From NCBI RefSeq assembly GCF_029633865.1, contig NC_079212.1:64695597-64759596 (forward strand): DNA of 64,000 nucleotides. The letters are read 5' to 3'. The notes under the pieces are model-generated. The model was not told the origin of the DNA and did not search any database. It was given only the letters and a program-made list of their open reading frames with translations. This stretch comes from Lampris incognitus (Eukaryota; Chordata; Actinopteri; Lampriformes; Lampridae). Shown piece by piece: positions 44,201 through 56,200 of this stretch (position 1 is its first letter; every line of letters begins with the position of its first letter). A program made the position numbers and the translations under genes.

Positions 44201-47200
44201 GAAGAGTAGAGTAATTGGCCAAGTACAATTTCAAAACAAAAAAAAACAAAAGCAGAAATTAACTACATGTTGTACAAATATTGGCAACATGTTGGAATAA
44301 TCTGGTCCTGCTGCCAGGATGCAGTACATACAGGAAGTCTGAAGTAACTGGAATGCAGGGATTCATCAGCGGTGTGTGAAAGGGGGGTTTATCAATAATC
44401 CTAGTACTTGAAACCCAGGAACATAGCAGGAATTCGCTGTGAAATAGACTTGAATGTACTTGAATAAATTTGGAATGTATTGAATTTACAAGTATAGAGT
44501 GTGCAGGCGCTTTGTGTACACACATTGTGCTAATGAGTCACGTCCCGTGCCCTTCAGGAGACAGTGTCCTGTCCCTTGTCCTTCATGAGATAATATGTCC
44601 TGTCCCTTGTCCTTCATGAGACAATGTGTCCTGTCCCTTGCCCTTCACAAGACACTGTGTCCTGTCCCTTGCCCTTCATGAGACACTGTCCTGTCCCTTG
44701 CCCTTCACGAGACACTGCTGGTGGTGCTTAGAATTAGTTCTGACGTAACAGAGAAAGAAACTTACTAGATCCTCGGTATTTGAATCATCCACTTGAGGTT
44801 AGGGGAGAAGACCCTTTGCTTCACGAACCAGCCGGACAGTTTGCTCCACTCATCTGGCTTGCAGCCATAAATGGACAGACGTGGCTCAGCATACTGGTAC
44901 TTAGCATCTTCCAGATCACTGGCAACCTCCTAGATATCACCCAGCACAATTTTACAAGTCTGCAGGTCAGCACTCGATCAGTGGTCACATGTGTAGTTAC
45001 ACACACAACACTGCATGGGTTAAGTTGGTTTACTGGTCTGGGACACTCCCACAGTGACACGTTTACATCGGGTCATGGTTATGAGTTGGCTGAACGCTCT
45101 CATAGTGACACGTTTACATCAGGTCATGGTTATGAGTTGGCTGAACGCTCTCATAGTGACACGTTCACATCAGGTCATGGTTATGAGTTGGTAGAATGCT
45201 CTCATAGTGACATGTTTACATCAGGTCATGGTTATGAGTTGGTAGAATGCTCTCATAGTGACACGTTTACATCAGGTCATGGTTATGAGTGGTTAAACGC
45301 TCTCATAGTTACTCGTTTACATCAGGTCATGGTTATGAGTTGGTTAAACGCTCTCATAGTGACACGTTTACATCAGGTCATGGTTATTAGTTGGCTGAAC
45401 GCTCTCATAGTGACACGTTTACATCAGGTCATGGTTATGAGTTGGTTAAACGCTCTCGTAGTTACTCGTTTACATCAGGTCATGGTTATGAGTTGGTTAA
45501 ACGCTCTCATAGTGACACGTTTACATCAGGTCATGGTTATGAGTTGGTAGAATGCTCTCATAGTGACATGTTTACATCAGGTCATGGTTATGGGTTGGTA
45601 GAATGCTCTCATAGTGACACGTTTACATCAGGTCATGGTTATGAGTTGGTTAAACGCTCTCATAATTACTCGTTTACATCAGGTCATGGTTATGAGTTGG
45701 TTAAACGCTCTCATAGTTACTCGTTTACATCAGGTCATGGTTATGAGTTGGTTAAACGCTCTCATAGTGACACGTTTACATCAGGTCATGGTTATGAGTT
45801 GGTTAAACGCTCTCATAGTGACACGTTTACATCAGGTCAAGGTTATTAGTTGGCTGCAGTGTAGAATAATACCTTGATGATGGTAGCAAAATACTCTCCA
45901 CTGATATGGTTCTCTGTCTTCAGGTACAGGTCACGCAGCTCACTGGCTCCTACAGGGTTGTACTTGGCATTGAACTTATCAAAACGCTGAAATGTTTGTC
46001 TCCCCTTAACACACAAAGAAAAGGTGGGTAAATAGAGAAGACATTTAAAATGACTAATTATTGTTTATCATCACTTCAGTTATTTGTTGTATTATTCAGA
46101 ATGCCAGAGGTTTGTCAGCGCTACATGATGACACCTTATGTCAGGGTGCTCGTGGAGCTCAGCTATGAGCCCAAAAGTCAGTCTGGGTCTGTGCTCAAAC
46201 ACGCCTTCGTGTAAGACAAGTGTCGGTTGCATGGAAGTCACGACATGTTTCTCAACAGTCGGCGGGTCTCCATTAAGCTGTTTCCATTGATGCACAATCT
46301 GAAATTGCAAACTAAAAAACAAGTAATGGAAACGTGTATTTTGAAAAAACTCAAACATGGCAAAAGAAAAAGTACACACTCGCATGAATGACCTGGGTTT
46401 TCACACGAGTCGACAAAGCAATATTTCACAAAACGGAAATGGAAACATTTTGGGACGCAAGTCAAGGTAGCCATACCCTAAAGGGGGACGGCCCACTTTT
46501 GCGACCTCCCATTATTCCGAAACCCCAGTAGCCCGAAAAATACCCCACTGGACCAAAAGCCCATGTGTCCGACAGCCCTCCATCCCGGAAACAAGGCCCG
46601 CCGCTCCGCAGGCCTGCTGTCTCGCCCGGCAGCGACGCAACCGAGCGCTCTCCCCGCCCGCTGCGGGACTTGAACCGGCGACGTCGCTAACCGCTCGACT
46701 AAAGGGAGCCGCCGCCCGACACCGTCGGCCAGTGAGGCTTCTGGTAGGTTACTGTCGTCACACGCTCCCGGAAGCGCGCCCTCACGCCTGCGCCCTCACG
46801 CCTGCGCGCTTCCGGACACTTCCGGATCCCACCGACGTAACCGCGCGTGATGAGTGCGCCTATGCTTATTAAAGGGAGAAAACAGCAACGCGGAGCTTTA
46901 AAGACTGAACCGGGACGGCATGTTTTATTTTTCTCACATTACACGTTTCATATTGACCGCTCCCCCCACATAACAGACACCACTTTCGTTTATACCCTTC
47001 GCAATAAGAGCCCCTAACTCTTATTGTGAAGCTTGTGTGACTCTTATTGTGGTAACTGACGTGGGTGTATTTTGACGTGCAGACGCGAACATACCATTTA
47101 CTACCAGTTCGCATGAGTAGGAGGCGTGACATTAAAAGTAGAAAGTAATCTCTATTTCACCCGAAATTCAACTTTCTTGTATTTATCTCTGGCCAGTTCA

Positions 47201-50200
47201 GATCAGTGATTCACAACGGAGAGCTTGTATTTCCGGAGCAGTGGGCTTTAGTTTTTAGGATATCAGGCTGTCGGACAAATGGGCTTTCGGTCCAGTGGGG
47301 CATTTTTCGGACTATTGGGGTTTCGGACTAATGGGCTGTTGGATGTGGCATGGCACCTTATAAAGAGCGATGGCTATGTACTTCTCGGTTAGAACTGGCT
47401 CCTCCCTCGGGCATGATGTGGCAGGAGCCATGAGGGGTCTTATTGCAGACAATGACCTCCCACAACTCCCTGATACGTGGCCACTGCCAGGTATAATGGA
47501 TTTGCCTTTCTGTCCTAGAAAGTTGAATCAGTTTATCTGGACACAGTGTTTAGTGGGAGAAAAGATTCATCACTCACTTCTTCAGTCTCAGCTGACTGCA
47601 GGTACCCCAACCTTATAAACACACACTGCGTCACAACCATAACCAGCTATCGATTGCATATGGAAATTGCTGTGGCCATTAATTAGAGTTAAAATGAGGA
47701 TTCACAGAGGATTAGGGAATTAGGGAGGATTAGGGAATCAGAGGATTAGGGAATCGTTACAATCACAGCATTGTAAAATGGTTACAGGTGTACTCTTACC
47801 CCCCCCCCCTGAACTGGGGGGGCAGGTAAGGATGGTCGTTTCCTCTTCACATAGATGGCTTCTATGACTCCCCGTTCAAATCAGCATTCTTCTCTATCAA
47901 GGATGTGCACATCCTCATCCTCGAAGGAGTGGTCACTGGCCTGTAAATGGTGCAGACCATGGAGTCTTGGCTTGACAAAGTAGCTCTTCTGTGTTGTGCC
48001 ATCCTCTTCGCCAGAGTCTGTTTGGTTCCCCGATGTACAATTCATGGTAATCCTCCTGGCACTTAACAGCTACACTATATTGCACTGTTTGTGGCGGGGG
48101 ACCCAATCCTTGGGGTAGACCAATTTCTGGCGTGGTGTGTTTTGGGGTTTGAAAGTAACTGAGACGTGATGTTTGGAAAATACGCATCTAAACTGTTCCG
48201 AAACTCCTGCCACATACACCACTGGTTTATGCTTAGGCAGCTGTTGTCCTCCTCCTCTCTTCGATCACCTGGTGCACTGTTTAGGCCTCTGCCTGGCTTT
48301 GAAAAACACCCAGTTACGATAACCACACTTAACCAGGGCCTGTTTAATGTGGGATTTCCCCCCTTCCCCGGCCGCTGTGTCGGTGGGGATGCTGTCAGCT
48401 TGGTGGTCCAGCGTCCTGATGACTCCTAGTTTGTGCTCCAGTCAAACCTTAAGTACTGGATCAGTATGTGTTGGCTTACGGTAAACACCAATAATCAAAT
48501 GCCTCCCACCCCATCAACTGCAATTTCAGTCTAAGAAGGTTAACCTGTCATGTTTCACATCCTCCCTGGTGAACATGATGTGGTGTCTACCAAGTTAATG
48601 TGGTCGGTGAAATGCGCTACATCCTGAGATTTAATTTTAACCCAGGTGTCGTCCACAAATCTGAGCCAGTGGCTAGGTGGTGTCCCTGGATAGGACATCA
48701 GAGCCTCTTTTCCACTTCCTCCATATACAAGTTGGCCACTATAGGTGAACCCAACCCATAGCGCACCCATATTTCTACGTACTGCCCCCTGTATGTGAAG
48801 TACGTGGATTGAAGACACACTTGGTCAGTGTTAAGGGTGGTTCTATTGCTAAGGGTGGGGTCGTTTTGTAATTTCATATGGACAACCTCCACTGCTTCAT
48901 CAACAGGAATGCACATGGAGAGGGAAGTATCGTCATAAGAGACCGTTGTTTCATTCTCCTCCATAATGGTGTCCCTCACCTTGTCCACAACATCCACAGT
49001 GTTCTGAATGTGATGTTTATTACTACCTACCAGCGAGTTAAGAATAGATGCCAGAAACTTAGAGAGGTTATAGGTCACTGAGTTAATCATACAAACCATA
49101 AGCCATGATGGCACATCCTGTTTATGTATCTTGGGTAAACCATACAGACTAGGTATAGCGCCCTCTGGGTATAATCTGTGGTACAAAATTCTGTCCATAG
49201 CATTGTCCTGTTCTCACAGCTTCAGACAATCTGTCACCTTCTTGTCACCACTGCCTGGATCTCGTTTCAGGGGCTCATTTATGTCAATGAGTAAAAACAC
49301 AACTTTCTGGCGGCACGGTGGCCCAGTGGTTAGCACTGCTGCCTCACAGCAAGAAGGTCAGAGGTTTGAACCCCAGGCCATCCCAGGTCCTTTCTGTGTG
49401 GAATTTGCATGTTCTCCCCATGTCTGTGTGGGTTTGCTCCGGGTACTCCGGTTTCCCCCACCATCAAAAAGACATGCATGTTAATACTCCTGTCTGTGGC
49501 GTAAGACTACAATTCGTTATAAGAATACAATGTTGAATAAAGTGACTTTCATTTCATTTGGTGGCACGTGGCAGCATGGTGGCCCAGTAGTTAGTGCTGT
49601 CGCCTCACAGCAAGAAGGTCCTGGGTTTGAACCCCAGGGTTGTCCAACTTTGGGGGTCATCCCACGGGGAGAACATGCAAACTCCACACAGAGGACGCTC
49701 TGTGTGGAGTTTGCATGTTGTCCCCGTGTCTGTGGTAGGTTTTCTCCGGGTTCTCCAGTTTCCCCCAACATCGAAAAGACATGCATGTTAGAGTTAATAC
49801 TCCTGTCTGTGTCCCTGACCGAGGCATGGCAAGACCAACTGGAGTTGGTCCCCGGGCGCTGCACGGCAGCTGCCCACTGCTCCTAGCTCCACAGCTAAGA
49901 TGGGTTGAATGCAGAGAAAGGATTTCCCAACGGAAATCAATAAATTAGTAAAAAACAAACAAACAAACAAAACATTTTCTCGCAATAGTCTGTCTGGTTC
50001 AACAAAACAGTGCATCTACCTTAATCTGGATGATGATGTAATTGTCTTTACTGTGGATCACGAGTGCATTCCTCTTGTCTCTGCTGACGTTGGACGGTGG
50101 TGTCTTTGCATTGCTGAGGCAGGATGAGACTTCTGTCCGCAGTTGCTCTGCCTCCGGGTCTGTGATGTAGTTGTCAGATTGCTGATTCCGTGGCTGTGAT

Positions 50201-53200
50201 CAGTTCCGCTAGTGGGACTTCCCTCGGCGTGACAACAAAATTCAGCCTCTTGGCAAGGAAGTCTTTCTCCGTCTGGGTGAGTCGTTTATCAGAAAGATTC
50301 CTCACCTACTTGTCCACATCATTGGCGTGTGTCTCTCCACCTGCTGTTGAGGGCGCCTTCCGTTGTCTTTGGCAAGCATCAAGTAGGTTGAACTTCTTTT
50401 GCTGCCTGGTTTTCGACTTCCCATGTTGTGCTAGACAAGCCTTCTCCATGAACTCAAGTCACATGTTGGAAGCCGGTCTCACCTTGATGCAAAGTAAGTA
50501 AGGCGTAAGGGTGGGGACACCTGCAGTCAGCTGAGACTGACGAAGTCACTTATGTGAGTGATAAAACGTTTCTCCCACTAAACGTTGTGTCCAGATGACC
50601 TGACTAAACTTTCTGGAATTTCCTCACCTGGATTATTAAGCATGCATCAAGACACCTGCCTCCCCATAATTGTGTGCATCACATGTCCTCACTGCCTTCG
50701 ATTAAACTCTACCATGGCAATTGCGGTGCAAGCAATGAAAATCACTGTGCCGACACTTATCAGGTCCTGGAGACTATTGCGAGAGGAGAAACCCCAGCTT
50801 TACCCACAAAACATCACTCAGTGGAAATACATACCAGTCGCAATTGTGTTTTGTCGACTTTTTAAAAAAAAAATGCTTCTATTTTGCGCAAAACTGCAAG
50901 TGAATATTCTGTACTTTCTTTCCCAATCAAATTCACTCGTTTCATGGCTGCTAATGATCCAACAGCTGGTTTGAACTTACGGCATGCACATCCAGAGAAT
51001 CAACAGTGAGATCATAGGGGTGCAGGTTGAGAGACTGAAACAGCTCCTTCATGGTGACCTCCTTGCCCTTGAGGGTGTGCACAACACGGTCAGCATCCAC
51101 TCGGTAAGACTTCTTGATGAAGCGCAGCAGATGCTTCTGGTTCATGCAGGCAGCTGCGTGGATGTGGGTGTCCACCTATGTATAGTTGGAGAGACATGTG
51201 CACAGGCTAACTGGGTTTATGTTGCTTGATGTTGCAGAAGCTGCACTTGGCCAAAGGAGAAAGTTGAATGCACACATGATGCTACCAGCTTGGTGTGTAG
51301 AACATGAATTGTCAGACAGCGCACCAACATGTCAGAAATGTGTATTCATAATTGATATTTTACTACTTGTAGGACAGTTCTTAAATTTGCACATTTAGAA
51401 TGTGAAGCACACTATTTTTGTGCATATTCATTTGTTAAAAAATAGATCACAAATGTTAAGTTGTTCTATTTCCTTTGTTTGGTTTTAATTTTGTATCCAT
51501 ATTTTGTGTGTATGAAGGACAATGATGTATTTACTATAACAACTATGTGCGGCCTATCAACACTAAACTTTAAAGACAGAAGGTTTCATTATAGTTTTCA
51601 TTGTAAATCTCTTTGCAATGCAGAATGCATATTGCATATCTACAACATGCAATATGCAACACTGCACATCTGTTTTTATTTCTGGCATACAAATTCAGGC
51701 CAGCCATCAGTCCCGGGAGTTGCATTACCTCCCAAAATTCACCAGAATCCAAGAGGTATTTCAAGAGACATGCTATAAATAATTTTAAAATGAGAGTATA
51801 AATAATTTTAAAGTTTATTTATCTCCATAATCTCACGTTTGTGGATAATGCAGCAATACCTTTAGTTGTGCATTACTGATATTGTCAGTACTGCACAACT
51901 AAAAGATACAGCAGAATTGTTGTTCTAACGTTGACTTTAAATTCACATGACCTGAAGCTGACTGACATTAATGGCATTGGCTGTGTTGACTTTATTTCAG
52001 CGGTCAGCCCACCTTCCTGCAGTTGTAGAAGTCCCTGTGGGGGTTTATCTTCAGTTCTTTCATCTCCTCCATCTCATTCAGCATCTCATGGACATTGAAC
52101 TTGGACATGAGGAACTTCAGACGACGGTGTGTGTAAGTCTTGCTGTACAACAAACAGAAATGTACTCATAAACAAACTATATGGTCAGGTGCCATTTATT
52201 GTGTTAAAACACCATGGGTAATTATGTTTGAATGAACACAACACTTTGTTTGTGAAATATTTTAACAATCCATCTCAAATATTGGTATAAAATTTAAGGG
52301 ACTTGCGTTGGGCCCTGTGCAATTAGAGCAATGAGGAAGTTCATGTCATCAATGAAAGTGTCGTAGTCGGGGCAGGGTAGATCTTTTGGCTGATGCTTGT
52401 CAGCAGCTGCAGCGTTGTTGTATACATAGATGACGCCATCCTTCATACGGGCAACATAGCCCAGGTTCTTAGGCAGATCCTTACTATCAAAGGGGTCTTC
52501 TCCATTCTTGGGTGGAGCTGTGAAAACTGAGAAAATACAATATACAGTTTGTGTTGTGAATTCATTGTATATTTAATTATTTTGCAAAAGAGCAATTTCT
52601 TTTTTTCCCTCCCCTATCCATCCCAGTTTGCCTTGTCCAAATCCTCATACTCCTAGGGCTCCACAATTCCTGCAGGAGTTTTTGTGGATATGTCCTCTTA
52701 TACAACTGGAGCCAGCTGCAGTTTTCTGGTAGGGTGTAGCACATGCTGAGGCTCATGCCATTTCCCCCAAATCCACCCACCCCACCGCAAACAATGGTCT
52801 CTAATTGAAATGGTGGGACAGAATACCCTTACCAACTACCCACCCAAGGAGCCCTGTGACACCTGGCTGAGCTTGAGGGAACATCAGGGTCAAATCAGGA
52901 ACCTGTGTTGGGACTAGGCCTGTTACAGTCATTTCATCATCGCCTGATCGTGATTATTTGACCTGACCTGACCTGACCGCGGTCCTTTTGCATAATGGTC
53001 AGAGTCGTTTCCATTCATTTGTATAAGAACAGCTGGATGAAGCGAAAAGAAAGGTCATGTTTCATCACTACTCCCACCTCGTTTTCCACCGTTTGCTGTT
53101 TGACCGGCGCTCTTTTAATGACGTCATCTTGTGGCGCCCCTGGCACGAGTGGTGAATTAGCGCCAACAAGCTGTTTATTTTAAGGCGATTATTCTCTAAT

Positions 53201-56200
53201 ATTCTCAAATATTGGACGACTGCATTTCAAGGAGTGTGTGTTGACATCAACGTCGTGGACGTAGTTGCAGAGCCAGACACCAAGCGCCGCTGGGGGACAT
53301 GTTGGTTTTAAGCCGGATGAAGAAGGGGAGCACATTAACTTGGAGGAGACCGTTTGTCGGATTTGCAGCAAAAAGGTGGCGGTCAAAAGCGCGAATACCA
53401 CACATTTAAAAACCATCTACGGATCCACCACCCCACCCAATTCGCCGACCTTGGAAAGACAGCCACCGCCGCAGCTCCATCCCGGCAACTGGCTGTTCCC
53501 AAAGCGCTCGGGCGAGTGTCTAACTAGAGATGCGACAGCATCAGATGGTGCGCGTTAACAGGCAGCGTAACGCCGTATACAGCCAAAGACAAGAAGGGTA
53601 ATGGGCCAAATACAATTGGGGAGAAAAAGGGGGAGACACAAAAGAAAAAGACAAATCGTCAATCGCGATTATTTGTATGACAATTAACCGTCAGTTAAAA
53701 TGTCGTGATCATGACGGCCCTGGTGGGGACACTAGAATATGAGTATGCTGCTCCACCCAGACGAAAACTTCACAACATGTCACGTTCAAACTGCATTCTC
53801 AGAGTTGGGGATGTGAAAGCTGTCCACCTGCTGAACACGTTTACCTGGCTGGATATGGTGTTCAGGGTTAAAGGTCTCTCCCTCAATGTCACGCAGGTAC
53901 TTGGAGGCAGTCCAAGGGAAGCGCTGGTAAGCCAGTTTCATGTACTTCTCCCGGATGGTCATTGCACGGTACAGCCCTTTGCAGGACAGCTCAAAATCAT
54001 CCATAGTCACCTAAATAGTCACATTATTGTTGGTTCACAAACAAAAGCCACCCAATTGAAAATGAGCTTCTCTGTGGCATGCTGAAAGTTCAGCAAGATA
54101 AGTATGTCTCATGTGGGCTTGGGCCCATTTTTCTCAGTTTTGAGAACAACTCAGAACCTTGGCTGTATCGTCTCTCCCTTTCACTGTATTTCTTGTCTTC
54201 CTCCACTAACCTATCTAATGAAGCAAAAATTGCCACAAAAAAAGGATAAATAAAAATTGAGATTTCCTGATTTCACTCATTACTACCACATTGCCAATTT
54301 AAAATTAAGTACACATAATTCAATAATAACAAGACAAAATTACCAGTTTTATAGTCAAGTAGACGCATTCTCAGTTTGTAGTGATGACAGTAACCAGGTG
54401 CTCGACCAGGATGACCGCATTATGGAACAAGCTAGCATCATGAACAGGCTAGCATTATAGAACAAGCTAGCATTATGGAACAAGCTAGCATCATGAACAG
54501 GCTAGCATTATGGAATAAGCTAGCATCATGGAACAGGCTAGCATTATAGAACAAGCTAGCATTATGGAATAAGCTAGCATCATGGAACAGGCTAGCATTA
54601 TAGAACAAGCTAGCATTATGGAACAAGCTAGCATCATGAACAGGCTAGCATCATGGATCAGGCTAGCCTTATGGAACAGGCTAACTAAGCTGGTCAGGGT
54701 GGCCAGTAAGGAGATTGGGGTGGACCAGGCCCAGCTCCAAGATTTATTCTTTACACGGGTCACAAGGAGAGCCAACTCCATCTTGGACTGAGTGGATCAC
54801 CCACTACTTAATGAGTTTGAGCTCCTCCTTTCAGGTCGCCATTATAGGGTACCTACATGGAAGACGTGGTGTCTTTGAGTCTGTCTTATTCTAGTGGCAT
54901 TTAACAGTTTACACTCTAACGTAATGTGTGTGGATTATGTGACACTTGAATTTTATATTTTTAATTTTAATGTGTTAACAGTTTGAATTTTATTCTTTGA
55001 ATCCTACATTTTGAATTTCAGTGTTTGTTATGTACATTCACTATTACACCAAGATGGCACCACAGATGGCAGCCTCGGTTCTGCATTGTCTGGTTTTTGC
55101 TTTTTTTAAAATTTTGTTAGGCTTCCAGCTCTCACTCTCCAATCACATTCAGCAGGGAAGAACTTTTAATCAGAATCAGAATCATGTTTATAGGCCATGA
55201 AGGTTTAGTCGCACATACATGGAATGTGGCTCTGGTTTCGTGGCTCTCTCAGTGTACTTCACATAGAATAAGAACACTACAATACAATAATCTTCACATA
55301 TATAGACAAGGACTGACTTATACAGGTGAAAAAAGAGGCGATAAGGTGCAGTGGTGCAGAGAATATATGAGATGCTGAAATACATGTTAGCAGCTTACTG
55401 ACATACATGTCTGAGGTAGATGGACATGACAAGAGTGTACCAGTATGTGTACAATGTACAGTACAGTATATACTACATGTACAGTACAGTATATACAACA
55501 TGGTTGGATTTATTGACAGTGTTACGTGTTCATTTGAATGACAGCCCGTGGAAAGAAACTGCTTTTATATGTGGTTGTTTTGGTGTACAGTGCTCTGTAG
55601 CACCTACCAGAGGGGAGGAGTTGGAACAGGTTGTGACGGGTCTGCAGTGATGTTGCCTGCCCATTTCCTGACTTTGGATGTGTATAGTAAGTCCTGGATG
55701 GAGGGCAGATTGGCACCAATGATTTTCTCTGCAGACCTAACTGTCCGTCGTAGTCTGTCCCTGTCCTGTTTGGTGGCCGATCCAAACCAGACAGTGATGG
55801 ATGTGCAAACCTCCGACTATCCACTGGTCAAATTTTTCATTATTTTTTCATTGAACCTGAACATTTTACTGAGCTTTTGATTAGAGAAGCAGCAGCTCTG
55901 TATGGGCTTCGCCGCAGCCAATGACAGGGGAAGCGAGCCTGAGCGCTTGTTAAACTGTGACAGCAGGGATTTCGAACTGCGCTCCTGTCAATCCACCTGG
56001 TGAATGTCCGCTTTCTGGCCAACAAGATGGATGAACTGCTACTCCTAAACAGAACAAATACAGACTTATCCATATCTGTCGTCTTGTGCCTCAACGAAAC
56101 CTGGCTTGGTGAGCATATACCAGACAGCTCACTCCATCTGCCGCACTTCCAACTCCTCCGAGTGGGCCATGAAACAGCTAAAAAAACGGGGAGGCAGAAT

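Larger units (their letters stand above)
47535..50595 (-). mobile_element. Penelope-like element (RT plus GIY-YIG)
   Basis: On the minus strand there is an N-terminal part ([17 protein letters not shown], about 50290-50240), RT ([16 protein letters not shown] at about 49150, [30 protein letters not shown] at about 48670-48625) and a GIY-YIG endonuclease-like end ([18 protein letters not shown], about 48085-48030). Related sequences of about 75 bp sit in inverted orientation at both ends (47535-47605 and 50515-50590). Two SINE-like copies interrupt it at 49310-49900. Broken in several places. RT plus GIY-YIG is the hallmark of Penelope-like elements. Confidence 0.85.

Noticed and set aside
45030..45853. 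CRISPR-like appearance of regular repeats
   Set aside because: There are no unique spacers; the unit is one continuous 51-bp repeat in an eukaryotic intron.
44780..45877. Long plus-strand frames of 256, 152 and 87 codons over the 51-bp array
   Set aside because: They are produced by a repeat unit of 51 bp (17 codons). They lie in an ampd1 intron, share no domain, and overlap exon sequence only antisense.
46625..46715. Possible tRNA gene
   Set aside because: A-box and B-box-like motifs are present but acceptor and anticodon arms do not form. A second diverged copy exists at 11165-11262, as expected of a SINE.
46869..47132. 87-codon minus-strand frame inside the inverted-repeat element
   Set aside because: No recognisable motif and no relation to a transposase; likely chance.
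48698..49198. Bacterial-style diversity-generating retroelement RT
   Set aside because: RT motifs and the GIY-YIG end fit Penelope-like elements, and there is no template/variable repeat pair.
52301..52311. Donor GTCCCT five bases further on (about 52298) instead of the GC donor
   Set aside because: It would put the following exon out of frame with the conserved KTYTHRRL sequence.
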